From: Vulcanimicrobium winogradskyi
Lineage (GTDB): Bacteria > Vulcanimicrobiota > Vulcanimicrobiia > Vulcanimicrobiales > Vulcanimicrobiaceae
Direction: 5' to 3'
DNA length: 64,000 bases
Assembly: GCA_003134965.1 (NCBI GenBank)
Contig: PLDA01000002.1
Span: 1,488,001-1,552,000, forward strand
Shown: positions 16,353-24,761 of the stretch, one piece after another
Numbering within the stretch: the stretch's first letter is position 1
Layout: every line of letters begins with the position of its first letter
Made by a program: the position numbers and the translations under genes
Notes under the pieces: model-generated
What the model was told of the DNA's origin: nothing
Database searches by the model: none
The model's input: only the letters and a program-made list of their open reading frames with translations

Positions 16353-17377
16353 TGGGGCCGAACCTCTACGCGCTGCCGAAAGCAGAGCTCCACTTGCACA
16401 TCGAAGGGACGTTCGAGCCGGAGCTCATCTTCGCGATGGCGGAACGGAACCGCGTGACGCTCCCGTATCCGTCGGTCGACGCGCTGCGCCGCGCCTACGA
16501 GTTCACCGACCTGCAGTCGTTCCTCGACCTCTACTACGCGGCGATGAACGTGCTGCGGACCGAGCGCGATTTCGCCGAGCTGGCCGAAGCGTACTTCGCG
16601 CGTGCCGGCGAGCAGGGCGTCGTGCACGCCGAGATCTTTTTCGACCCGCAGGCGCACACCGCGCGCGGGATCCCGTTCGAGACGGTGATCGACGGTTTGT
16701 GGTCGGCCGTGCGCGAGAGCGAGCGGCGTCACGGGATCAGCTCGAAGCTGATCATGTGCTTCCTGCGCGACCAGAGCGCCGAGTCGGCGATGGCGACCCT
16801 GGACGCGGCGCTGCCGTACGGTGAGCGGATCGTCGCGGTCGGCCTCGACTCGGCCGAGGTCGGCCACCCGCCGGCGAAATTCCGGCTCGTCTTCGAACGC
16901 GCGCTCGCGCACGGCTGGAAAACGGTCGCGCACGCCGGTGAGGAAGGTCCGCCCGCTTACGTGTGGGAGGCGCTCGATCTGCTCAAGGTCTCGCGGGTCG
17001 ATCACGGCGTGCGCAGCCTCGAAGATCCGGCGCTGGTCGCGCGGCTGCGCGCGGAGCGCATGCCGCTGACGGTGTGCCCGCTCTCGAACGTGAAGCTGCG
17101 CGTCTTCGACACGCTGCGCGATCACACGCTCCCGCGGATGCTCGCCGAAGGTCTCGTCGCAACGATCAACTCGGACGATCCCGCCTATTTCGGCGGCTAC
17201 GTCGGCGACAACTTTTCGGCCGTCGCCGACGCGCTCGAACTTGCGCCGAGCGATCTCGTGACGCTGGCGCGGAACAGCTTCGAGGCGTCCTTCATCGACG
17301 ACGCGACGCGCAAGGTGTATCTCGCACGGCTCGACGCCGCGATGATTGCGGCACCGGCCGCCGCGAGCGAGGCATGA
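16352..17377 (+). CDS. Adenine deaminase (adenosine deaminase-like family)
   Basis: A 341-residue TIM-barrel deaminase. Zinc ligands and active site are present: LPKAELHLHIEGT, HAGEEGPP and NSDDPAYFGGY. The sequence is much closer to the adenine deaminases of proteobacteria (EC 3.5.4.2; same EVGHPPAKF and CPLSNVKL blocks) than to adenosine deaminases, so it probably converts adenine to hypoxanthine. That would feed the xanthine dehydrogenase-type enzyme encoded about 10 kb downstream. ATG 16352 overlaps the puuE stop; its own TGA overlaps the next ATG. The adenine versus adenosine assignment rests on remembered family motifs. Confidence 0.85.
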   Translation: MGPNLYALPKAELHLHIEGTFEPELIFAMAERNRVTLPYPSVDALRRAYEFTDLQSFLDLYYAAMNVLRTERDFAELAEAYFARAGEQGVVHAEIFFDPQAHTARGIPFETVIDGLWSAVRESERRHGISSKLIMCFLRDQSAESAMATLDAALPYGERIVAVGLDSAEVGHPPAKFRLVFERALAHGWKTVAHAGEEGPPAYVWEALDLLKVSRVDHGVRSLEDPALVARLRAERMPLTVCPLSNVKLRVFDTLRDHTLPRMLAEGLVATINSDDPAYFGGYVGDNFSAVADALELAPSDLVTLARNSFEASFIDDATRKVYLARLDAAMIAAPAAASEA

Positions 17378-18621
17378 CGCTGCACGAGCGGCTCGCCGAG
17401 CTCGCAACCTTCGGTGCGACCGCGGAGGGGATCGACCGCGCGCTGTTTACCCCACCCGAGCGCGAGGCGCGCGAGCGTTTTACCGCCTGGGCGCGCGAGG
17501 ACGGCCTGCACGTCGAACAGGACCGCGCGGGGAACGTGTTCGCGCGACTCGGCGGCCGCGCGGCCGGCGCGCCGGTGCAGTGCGGATCGCACCTCGATAC
17601 GGTGCGCAACGGCGGCGCCTACGATGGTGCCTACGGAGTCGTCGGCGGGCTCGAAGCGCTGCGCCGCATCGCGGTATCGGGCGAGGCGCCGGCGCGCGCG
17701 CTGGAGGTCGTCGCCTGGGCCGGCGAAGAGGGAAGCCGCTTTCCGCTGGGGTGTCTCGGCAGCGCGGTGTACGCGGGGCTCACGTCGTACGACGAAGCGG
17801 CGGCGCTGGTCGCGGACGACGGCGAAACGTTCGCATCCGCGTTGCGCGGCCCGAGCGGTTTGCTCGACGGCGTCCCGGTGCGCGACGGCTTTCCGCCGCC
17901 CGCTGCGTACGTCGAGCTGCACATCGAACAAGGCCCGGTGATGGAGCGCGAAGGCGCGCGGCTCGGCATCGTCAGCGCGATCGCCGGGCAGCGGCGCTTC
18001 CGCGTGCGGGTCGACGGCGTCGCGGGGCATTCCGGGACCGTCCCGATGAACGGCCGTGCGGACGCACTCTGCGCCGCCGCCGACCTTGTGCTCGCCGTCG
18101 AAGCCGCTGCCCGTGCGCAAGAAGACACCGTCGCGACGGTCGGGCATCTGAACGTCGAGCCGAACCAGACGAACATCGTCCCCGGCCGGGTGGTCTTGCG
18201 GATCGACCTGCGCTCGATCGATGACGCGCGCATCGCCGCGGTCGAGCGCACGGTGCGCGCCGAAGCTGCCGAGATCGCCGTGCGCCGCGGCGTTCACGTC
18301 ACGATCGAGGTGCTCGAAGCGCGGGCGGCGGTCCCGATGGAGACGCGGATGCGGCTGCTCGTGCGGGCAGCCTGCCTCGAGCGCGATCCGAACGCGATCG
18401 AGATCGCCAGCGGCGCCGGGCACGACGCGATGTGCATCGCGCAGATCGCACCGGCCGCGATGATCTTCGTCCCCAGCATCGGCGGCCGCAGCCACGTCGG
18501 CGACGAGCGGACCGCACCGGCCGACCTCGAGCTCGGCGTCGAGGCGCTGGGTGCGACCCTGCTCGCCGTCGCAGCGAGCGGAGTAGGAAGCAGCGGCGAA
18601 GCCGGAGCATCGAACCCCTGA
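17374..18621 (+). CDS. allC: Allantoate amidohydrolase (M20 family)
   Basis: A 415-residue M20 metallo-amidohydrolase of the allantoate/N-carbamoyl-amino-acid hydrolase group. Metal-binding motifs are intact: GSHLDTVRNGG (residues ~67-77), WAGEEGSRF, ELHIEQGPV and the C-terminal SGAGHDAM. A dimerisation domain with GVAGHSGTVPM lies between. The family includes allantoate amidohydrolases and beta-ureidopropionases; the adjacent puuE and urate genes favour allantoate. Start ATG 17374 overlaps the preceding stop (ATGA), and its own TGA overlaps the next ATG. Confidence 0.88.
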   Translation: MTLHERLAELATFGATAEGIDRALFTPPEREARERFTAWAREDGLHVEQDRAGNVFARLGGRAAGAPVQCGSHLDTVRNGGAYDGAYGVVGGLEALRRIAVSGEAPARALEVVAWAGEEGSRFPLGCLGSAVYAGLTSYDEAAALVADDGETFASALRGPSGLLDGVPVRDGFPPPAAYVELHIEQGPVMEREGARLGIVSAIAGQRRFRVRVDGVAGHSGTVPMNGRADALCAAADLVLAVEAAARAQEDTVATVGHLNVEPNQTNIVPGRVVLRIDLRSIDDARIAAVERTVRAEAAEIAVRRGVHVTIEVLEARAAVPMETRMRLLVRAACLERDPNAIEIASGAGHDAMCIAQIAPAAMIFVPSIGGRSHVGDERTAPADLELGVEALGATLLAVAASGVGSSGEAGASNP

Positions 18622-18995
18622 TGGAATTCTTCATCTGCGGCTCGGCGTTGCGCGGGCAGCCCGATCACGGCAACCTCGGCGGCGCGCGCCTCGTGCGCGA
18701 GGCGAAGACCAAACCGATCTACCGGCTGCACTCGGTCGCCGATCAGCATCCGGGGATCTACGAGGTCGCCGAGGGCGGCGTTGCGATCGCGGGCGAGGTC
18801 TACGAGCTCTCGGACGAGCAGCACGCGCACTTGCTCGCCACGGAGCCGCCCGATCTCTACGAAGCGCCGATCCAGCTCGACGACGGCAGCACCGTCAACG
18901 CGATGATCTACCCGCGCGAACTGGTCGAGCAGCGCGGCTACTCCGACATCTCCCACCACGGCGGCTGGGCCGCTTTCAAGGCGGCGAAAAGCTAG
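18621..18995 (+). CDS. Allophanate-hydrolase C-domain-like (gamma-glutamylcyclotransferase-fold) protein
   Basis: A 124-residue single-domain protein with the start of the cyclotransferase-like fold (FFICGSALRGQPDHGNLGGARLV) and a YELSDEQHAHLLATEPPDLYEAP segment, resembling the C-terminal domain of allophanate hydrolases (AtzF) that exists as a stand-alone protein in purine and urea loci. In AtzF this domain participates in handling the carboxylated urea product; the role of the free-standing form is not established. It is the last gene of the puuE operon (stop at 18995) and overlaps the end of the opposing uraH gene by four bases. Confidence 0.75.
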   Translation: MEFFICGSALRGQPDHGNLGGARLVREAKTKPIYRLHSVADQHPGIYEVAEGGVAIAGEVYELSDEQHAHLLATEPPDLYEAPIQLDDGSTVNAMIYPRELVEQRGYSDISHHGGWAAFKAAKS

Positions 18996-19324
18996 CTGCC
19001 GCGGTACGTACTGTAGCCCCACGGTGAGAGCAGGAGCGGGACGTGGTAGCGTCCGCCGCTCTCGCGGATGTGGAACCGGATCGGGATCTCGTAGAAGAAC
19101 GTCTCCACCCCGTGGCCCGCGAAGTACTCGCCGACCTCGAACACCAGCTCGTAGTATCCCGGCTCGAGCGTAGCCGAGAACGGCCCGGTGCGTCCGTCGG
19201 GGTCGGTGACGGCGTGGGCGAGCTCGCGGCGCTCGCCGTCGAGCGCGAACAGCGCGACGGGGATCATCGCGGCCGGCTTTCCGCGGGCGGTGTCCAGCAC
19301 GTGCGTCGACAGCGTGGCGCTCAT
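18992..19324 (-). CDS. uraH: 5-hydroxyisourate hydrolase (transthyretin-like)
   Basis: A 110-residue transthyretin-fold protein with the family signature at both ends: MSATLSTHVLDTARGKPA at the start and the diagnostic C-terminal YRGS. It hydrolyses 5-hydroxyisourate, the product of urate oxidation, to OHCU. The length is exactly that of bacterial HIU hydrolases. It is the last gene of the minus-strand operon uraD-puuD-uraH; its ATG overlaps the puuD stop. It ends against the convergent AGAL-like gene. Confidence 0.96.
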   Translation of the reverse strand: MSATLSTHVLDTARGKPAAMIPVALFALDGERRELAHAVTDPDGRTGPFSATLEPGYYELVFEVGEYFAGHGVETFFYEIPIRFHIRESGGRYHVPLLLSPWGYSTYRGS

Positions 19325-20529
19325 CAGATCTTCGCTCCCCCGGCGATCCACGCGCCGAGCGTCGCACGTTCGGCGTCGGTCATGTTCGTGACGTTTCCCA
19401 GTGGCATCGCGTGCGTTTCCACCGCCTGTTGCTGGATCAGCTTGGCGTTCGCGCGCACGTGCTCGGGCGTGTCGAGCAGCACGCCTTGCGGTGCTGCCGT
19501 AAAACCGGGCTGGCGCGGCTGCGCCGCGTGGCAGACGGCGCAGCGCTGCGCGACGATCGGCGCGACCTGCGCGTAGCTGACGGCGGCAGAGGTTCGCCCG
19601 CGCGGTGCCGGCTGCGCGTGCGGCGCGACGACGAACGCGGCGGCCCCGATCAGCAGCGCCGCCGCCACCGGAAGGGCGACGACGTAGCGGAGCTTGTGCG
19701 AGAGCACGAAAAAGCGCCGCACCAGCACGCCGGCCGCGCTCAGAATCGCCAGCGCGATCCATCCGTTTGCCGACGAATACGTCATCGGGTAGTGGTTGCT
19801 GATCATGATGAACAGCACGGGCAGCGTGAGGTACGTGTTGTGCACCGAGCGCATCTTGCCCAGGCGTCCGGGCCGCGGATCCGGTTCGCGCCCGGCGCGA
19901 ATCTGCGCCAGCATCCGCTTTTGCCCCGGAATGATGACGAAGAAGACGTTGGCGACCATGATCGTCCCGACGATCGAGCCGACGTGGATGTACGCCGCGC
20001 GCCCGCCGAAGACGTGGAACAGCGCCCAGTCCGCGAAGAGCAGGAACGCCGAGAGCGCGGTCCACATCACGGCCGGACGCGAGCCGAGCAGACGGCACAG
20101 GCCGTCGTAGACGAGCCACCCGATGACGAGTGAGGCGATGCTGATCGTGATCGCCGCGCCCGGGCTGAGATCGAGCACGCTCTTGTCGATCAGGTACGTC
20201 GAGGCGCCGGCCCAATAGATGAGCGCCAGCATCGCCATCCCGGTGATCCACGTCGCATAGGCTTCCCACTTGAACCAGTGCAGGTTCTCGGTGAGCGGCC
20301 CGCCGCGCGGCCCGGTCGGGTACTTCTGGTTGTGGTAGAAGCCGCCGCCGTGCACGGCCCACAGCTCGCCGAACATTCCGCGCCGCGCGTCGTCCGGCTT
20401 CTCGGGCGGCGTCAAGCTGTCGTCGAGCCAGACGAAGTAGAAGGATGCGCCGATCCACGAGATCCCGGCGATGACGTGCGCCCAGCGCGCGAGCAGGTTG
20501 AGCCAGTCGAGGAGGTAGGATGCGTTCAT
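19324..20529 (-). CDS. puuD: Membrane-bound urate oxidase with C-terminal cytochrome c domain
   Basis: A 401-residue PuuD. About eight membrane segments (from LLARWAHVIAGISWIGASFYFVWLD onward) are followed by a cytochrome c domain with heme attachment CAVCH at residues 330-334 and a likely axial Met in HAMPLGN near residue 375. PuuD oxidises urate to 5-hydroxyisourate and passes electrons to the respiratory chain rather than making hydrogen peroxide. Both halves are intact and in frame. ATG 20529 overlaps the uraD stop, and its own stop overlaps the uraH ATG. The periplasmic or outer-face location of the heme domain is inferred from the family. Confidence 0.95.
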   Translation of the reverse strand: MNASYLLDWLNLLARWAHVIAGISWIGASFYFVWLDDSLTPPEKPDDARRGMFGELWAVHGGGFYHNQKYPTGPRGGPLTENLHWFKWEAYATWITGMAMLALIYWAGASTYLIDKSVLDLSPGAAITISIASLVIGWLVYDGLCRLLGSRPAVMWTALSAFLLFADWALFHVFGGRAAYIHVGSIVGTIMVANVFFVIIPGQKRMLAQIRAGREPDPRPGRLGKMRSVHNTYLTLPVLFIMISNHYPMTYSSANGWIALAILSAAGVLVRRFFVLSHKLRYVVALPVAAALLIGAAAFVVAPHAQPAPRGRTSAAVSYAQVAPIVAQRCAVCHAAQPRQPGFTAAPQGVLLDTPEHVRANAKLIQQQAVETHAMPLGNVTNMTDAERATLGAWIAGGAKI

Positions 20530-21032
20530 GCGGTGATCGCGTCTTCGAGCCGCAGCCGCGCGATCTTCGCGATCTCCTCGAGCGCCGTCGCGATCTCCGC
20601 CTCCCGGTCGTTCCCGGCGCGCCGTTCGAGGGCGGTGAGGATCGAGGTCTTGTCGTGCTCGCGGGCGCAGATCACGAACGGGAAGCCGAAGCGGCTGCGA
20701 TAGGCGGCGTTCGCGGTTTCGAAGCGCGCGAGCTCGGCGGCCGTCAGCTGATCGAGCCCCGCGGCAGCCTGTTCTCCTCGTGACGAGGCCGTGAGGCGCC
20801 CTTCGCGGGCGCGGCCGGCGAGGTCAGGGTGCGCGGCGATCAGGGCGACGTGCCGTGCGGCGGACGCTTGCATGACCACGTCGACGAGGGCGGTGTGCAG
20901 GTCGTCGACGTCCGCGAACGGACGCCGATCCCACGCCGCGCCGGCGATCCACGGTGAGTGCTCGAAAGCGAATCCGATCGCGGCGACGAACGTGGCGCGA
21001 TCCGCTGCGTTGAGCGCGGCGATGCTCGTCAT
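20526..21032 (-). CDS. uraD: OHCU decarboxylase
   Basis: A 168-residue helical protein with the decarboxylase motif AAHPDLAGRAREG and the FGFPFVICAREHDKTSIL segment. It converts 2-oxo-4-hydroxy-4-carboxy-5-ureidoimidazoline to S-allantoin, completing urate oxidation after PuuD and UraH. ATG 21032 is chosen over the GTG one codon upstream. It is first in the minus-strand operon and almost abuts the divergent 8-oxoguanine deaminase, leaving only about 15-25 bases between coding regions for any promoter. Confidence 0.94.
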   Translation of the reverse strand: MTSIAALNAADRATFVAAIGFAFEHSPWIAGAAWDRRPFADVDDLHTALVDVVMQASAARHVALIAAHPDLAGRAREGRLTASSRGEQAAAGLDQLTAAELARFETANAAYRSRFGFPFVICAREHDKTSILTALERRAGNDREAEIATALEEIAKIARLRLEDAITA

Positions 21033-21055
21033 CACGGGACCATTCCATTCGCACG

Positions 21056-22411
21056 CTGCTTCTCCGTCACGCGACCCTCGTCGCGACCTTCGACGACGCC
21101 GGCCGGGAGATCCGTGACGGCGCCGTGCTGCTGCGCGGCAACGTCGTCGAAGCGGTTGGCCCGACCTCGGAGCTCACGGCGCAGGCCGACGAGGTCGTCG
21201 ACGCCCGCGGGCTGGTGCTGCTGCCGGGACTGGTCTGCACGCACCATCACTTCTACCAGACGCTGACCCGCAATCTGCCGCAGGCGCAAAACGCCGAGCT
21301 GTTCGACTGGCTGGTCGCGCATTACCCGATCTGGGCGCGGCTGACCCCGGAGGCGGTCCGCGCGAGCACCGCCGTCGCCGCCGCCGAACTGCTGCTTTCC
21401 GGCTGCACCACTGCCGCCGATCACGGCTACATCTGGCCCAACGGCGCGCGGGTCGACGACCAGATCGCCGTCGCGCGGGAGATGGGGCTGCGCTTTCACG
21501 CCTCGCGCGGCTCGATGTCGCGCGGCCGCTCGCAGGGCGGGCTCCCGCCCGACGACGCCGTCGAAGACGAGGACGCGATCCTGCGCGACTCCGAGCGCGT
21601 CATCGCCGAGCATCACGATCCGTCACGCTACGCGATGACGCGGATCGTGCTGGCGCCGTGCTCGCCGTTCTCGGTGACGCCGGAGCTGATGCGCGCCAGC
21701 GCCGAACTCGCCCGCCGGCACGACAACGTGCATCTGCACACGCACCTGTGCGAGACGGTCGACGAAGAGAAGTACTGCCTGGAGCAGTACGGGAAGCGCC
21801 CGGTCGAATTCGCCGAATCGCTCGGGTGGAGCGGACCCGACGTGTGGTTCGCGCACGCGATCTTCATGGCGCGCGAAGAATTCGAGCGGCTCGGCGCGCG
21901 GCGCACCGGCGTCGCGCACTGCCCGACCTCGAACATGCGGCTCGGTTCGGGGATCGCGCCGGTCCTGGCGCAGCGCGATGCGGGGATGCGCGTCGGGCTC
22001 GGCGTCGACGGCTCGGCCTCGAACGACGGTTCGCACATGCTCGACGAAGCGCGGCACGCGATGCTGCTGCAGCGCGTCGCGCACGGCGCCGACGCGATGA
22101 CCGCGCGCGAAGCGCTGCGGCTCGCGACACGCGGCGGCGCCGAGGTCCTCGGCCGCGACGACATCGGGCAGTTGGCTGCGGGAATGGCGGCTGACCTGAT
22201 CGGCGTCCGCGTCGACGATCTCGCCACCGCCGGCGGCTCGGTCCACGATTCGCTAGCGTCGCTCGTCTTCTGCCGCATCCCGAACGTCGATCTCAGCATC
22301 GTGAACGGCACGGTCCGCGTCCGCGACGGCAGACTCGTCGGCGTCGACATTGCATCGCTCGTCGGCGCGCACGAGCGGGCGGCGCGTGATCTCGTCAGAG
22401 ACGCGCGATAA
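21056..22411 (+). CDS. 8-oxoguanine deaminase-type amidohydrolase
   Basis: An amidohydrolase-superfamily deaminase (about 450 residues) with THHHFYQTLTRNLPQAQNAELFDWLVAHYPIW, the SGCTTAADH metal motif, HLHTHLCET, CPTSNMRLGSGIAP and GVDGSASND. These blocks are those of 8-oxoguanine deaminases found in purine loci. It would convert 8-oxoguanine to urate, feeding PuuD. The first canonical start, GTG 21125, would delete the family's first strands, which are encoded upstream as LLLRHATLVATFDDAGREIRDG. The frame is open from 21014, so a CTG (21056) or ATT (21047) start is likely; I use CTG. The exact substrate is inferred from family and context. Confidence 0.85.
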   Translation: MLLRHATLVATFDDAGREIRDGAVLLRGNVVEAVGPTSELTAQADEVVDARGLVLLPGLVCTHHHFYQTLTRNLPQAQNAELFDWLVAHYPIWARLTPEAVRASTAVAAAELLLSGCTTAADHGYIWPNGARVDDQIAVAREMGLRFHASRGSMSRGRSQGGLPPDDAVEDEDAILRDSERVIAEHHDPSRYAMTRIVLAPCSPFSVTPELMRASAELARRHDNVHLHTHLCETVDEEKYCLEQYGKRPVEFAESLGWSGPDVWFAHAIFMAREEFERLGARRTGVAHCPTSNMRLGSGIAPVLAQRDAGMRVGLGVDGSASNDGSHMLDEARHAMLLQRVAHGADAMTAREALRLATRGGAEVLGRDDIGQLAAGMAADLIGVRVDDLATAGGSVHDSLASLVFCRIPNVDLSIVNGTVRVRDGRLVGVDIASLVGAHERAARDLVRDAR

Positions 22412-22568
22412 GGTGGGCGCGATGGTTCTCCCGTAGGGCTTGCTTGCCATTAGTACCGTCTTCATCGGAAAGCCGCTGATGTGCCGTCACAGCCACGATC
22501 GACCGGCGCCGTCTGCAGCCCTCGTACTTGAGAGGGAATAGCACAATGACGGGGACATCTTGCCGCTA

Positions 22569-23966
22569 ATGACACTCGAAACGCTGCGCGAAATATCGCG
22601 ACGCCCAGCCGAGATTCAGCCTGAACTCCGGAATGCCGAGGCACGCTACGAGGGGACTCGTATCCCGCTGACCGGCCTCGCGACAGTCGACTTCACGCGG
22701 GAGTCGATTTACGCGTACATCGTTAACTCGGGCGAATGGAACACCTCGATGTTCATGAGCATGGAGCCGGGCTCCATGCAGCAAATAGGGGGGTTCTTCC
22801 GCGACGTGGCGCCGAGCTTCTTGCTCGGACCGGGCGCAGGCGGAATCATCGTGCCCGTCGGTGGTGGTTGGGAAGCACGAGACGCGAAGTGGATTGGTGA
22901 AGGATCGAGTGCGGATCCGCCGGGAGATCGTTTTCGTTTCAATATTGGAAGCGTGGTCATTGATGGCCCTGCCGCCGGCAAAGTCGCAGCATCATGCCGC
23001 CTCTTGTATGGTGGAGGCGAATGGGACCTCGATACGACTTTTGCTGGCAACACGCTTCTTGTTCGTGAACTAACCGACGGGGCACTGCGGCGCGAAGACG
23101 AAACGCTCAGTGCGGCCATTGATAGGACGCTGAACGATCTCGAACAGCACGCATTGTGGGTGCTGCTTTCATTTATTACCGGGAATCGTCTGAACAGCCT
23201 CGCAACCGAGTTCTACTGCGATTCGGGAGCTCTCATCCGAACCGTACATCGCCGTGGCGCGAACGTGAGCGTCGGTAGGGGCGAGATATTTCACCGGCAT
23301 CACGGTCCACTCACATCCCGGGGGTTGCAGCTGCTCGGAGCCGGCATTCTGCGGTTGATGGTGGCACCGCAGCCGTTTCCGATCGAGAATGTGATCCATC
23401 ACCTCCTCGATGCGAATACCGGAAACGTAGACACGGACGCGCAACACCTTGTGCTCGCAATACACGCCGCGTTCGAAGCCTGGAATAGAACTTATGGACG
23501 AAACGAGTGGATCGAGGATCGTCCCTGGAAAGGAATGGCACGGCGCATCCGTCACAGCATTAGCGAAGAGGCCTACGAGGCGATCCCCGCGGACGTGCGA
23601 TGCGAAATAGTGCGCAATATCGTCTCGGATGTGAACCATTCGAATCGAACGACTAGCGGCTGGCGTCAACGATCAATGTTCGACGCGCTGCAAATTGACG
23701 TCTCTGACGGTGACAACAGGCGTGCACTGAAACTGCGTGACGAGTTGATCCACAATGGATACTTCCTTACGCGGTGGCGTCAGCTAACGCAAGTTCAAGC
23801 GCAAGAGCGGATGGACGACATTCAGCGATTGCGCCGCCTCGCGATACTGATCATACTGCGGCTAACGGCGTTCGAAGGCCGGTTCGTCAACCCCGTGAGA
23901 TTGCAAGGTGAGAACGTCACGCCCGTGCCCTTACCGCCAGACATCGCGCCACCGGTCGAGGTCTAA
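22569..23966 (+). CDS. Unrecognised accessory protein with a HEPN-like RX4H motif
   Basis: A 465-residue soluble protein with no family I can name. Near the C terminus, LKLRDELIHNGYF contains R-x4-H (about Arg390 and His395) in a helical context, the active-site pattern of HEPN RNases that occur in toxins and anti-phage proteins such as ApeA and Abi systems. The N-terminal part is beta-rich (YIVNSGEWNTSMFMSMEPGS, GGIIVPVGGGWEA). Base composition is lower in G+C than the flanking purine genes and codon use is mixed, indicating acquisition. Start ATG 22569 is chosen; TTG 22560 is possible. It lies directly before a hicBA pair on the opposite strand. A defence role is inference. Confidence 0.6.
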   Translation: MTLETLREISRRPAEIQPELRNAEARYEGTRIPLTGLATVDFTRESIYAYIVNSGEWNTSMFMSMEPGSMQQIGGFFRDVAPSFLLGPGAGGIIVPVGGGWEARDAKWIGEGSSADPPGDRFRFNIGSVVIDGPAAGKVAASCRLLYGGGEWDLDTTFAGNTLLVRELTDGALRREDETLSAAIDRTLNDLEQHALWVLLSFITGNRLNSLATEFYCDSGALIRTVHRRGANVSVGRGEIFHRHHGPLTSRGLQLLGAGILRLMVAPQPFPIENVIHHLLDANTGNVDTDAQHLVLAIHAAFEAWNRTYGRNEWIEDRPWKGMARRIRHSISEEAYEAIPADVRCEIVRNIVSDVNHSNRTTSGWRQRSMFDALQIDVSDGDNRRALKLRDELIHNGYFLTRWRQLTQVQAQERMDDIQRLRRLAILIILRLTAFEGRFVNPVRLQGENVTPVPLPPDIAPPVEV

Positions 23967-24162
23967 GCTGACCCTCGTGAAGTAGCCGCTTGGACGATGT
24001 TCGTCATTTGCGCCCCGCATTTTTCGTGGGAGGATGTCACCGGAGGTGCGTCTGCGCTCGGTGGTATCTGGCATGAAGTCGCCCGGCCTCGCTATGATCA
24101 AGAGTTCGGGTGATGGGTATCGACGTTCGTCGGCTGTCCGAACCGCCGGTCGCGCCTCGTTA

Positions 24163-24390
24163 TCACCTGAGCAAGCGTCTGAGGTCGTCCGGGGTGAGTG
24201 CGGCGTCGCCGAGTATCGCGCTCAGCGTTCCCGGTGGTAGATCACGCCCGGCGTGCACCGGTACACTGATGAAGGCAGCGGCGCGACGGAGTCTGACGTG
24301 CGATCCACGGCGCCGAACGATAGTCCAGCCGGCACGCTGAAGCGCGCGAACGAGCCGGTCGCCAGTGACGACCGGGAAGTGTCGGGACAC
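24163..24390 (-). CDS. hicA: HicA-family toxin
   Basis: A 75-residue double-stranded-RNA-binding-like mRNA interferase of the HicA/YcfA family. It contains the conserved core RALQRAGWTIVRRRGSHVRLRR, with the catalytic His in GSHVRL, then VPVHAGRDLPPGTLSAILGDA. HicA cleaves mRNA when free of HicB. It starts 6 bases after the stop of the antitoxin, so the pair is one operon in the order antitoxin-toxin. The motif is intact and the length is normal. Confidence 0.9.
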   Translation of the reverse strand: MSRHFPVVTGDRLVRALQRAGWTIVRRRGSHVRLRRAAAFISVPVHAGRDLPPGTLSAILGDAALTPDDLRRLLR

Positions 24391-24396
24391 CGCGGT

Positions 24397-24672
24397 TTAC
24401 GCGGCCGGTACTTCGACGGTGATGGTTTCGAGGAGGAGCGTTTCGACGTCGCTCGGGGGCACCGGCTCGCCGCGCTCCGTCCGGTCTTCGATCTCGAGTT
24501 CGATGACCTCGCGCGCGTGGGCCAGGGCCTCTTCAACGGTTTCGCCCCAAGTGTGCGCCGTCGGAAACGCCGGAACGATCACGTTGTACGCTGATCGGTC
24601 CGGCTCCGGCTCGAGGACGACCCGGTACGCAACGTCCATGCCGTGAGATTCGATACTGCTGAAATCGTTCAT
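24397..24672 (-). CDS. hicB: HicB-family antitoxin
   Basis: A 91-residue HicB with a partial RNase H-like fold: YRVVLEPEPDRSAYNVIVPAFPTAHTWGETVEEALAHAREVIELEIEDRTERGEPVPPSD. It neutralises HicA by direct binding, and HicB-type proteins often repress their own promoter. The DNA-binding C-terminal helix-turn-helix or ribbon-helix-helix found in many HicBs is not obvious in this short form. ATG 24672 is chosen, with GGAGGG about ten bases upstream; a longer frame back to 24705 is possible. It lies divergent from the DUF2252 gene. Confidence 0.9.
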   Translation of the reverse strand: MNDFSSIESHGMDVAYRVVLEPEPDRSAYNVIVPAFPTAHTWGETVEEALAHAREVIELEIEDRTERGEPVPPSDVETLLLETITVEVPAA

Positions 24673-24761
24673 GCCTGCCCATCCCTCCTGATCGGTGGCC
24701 GGCAAGGCCGCCTCTCGTGATCGTCGTAGGAACGCGGCGGTTGAGGTCGAGTATAGTCCGT

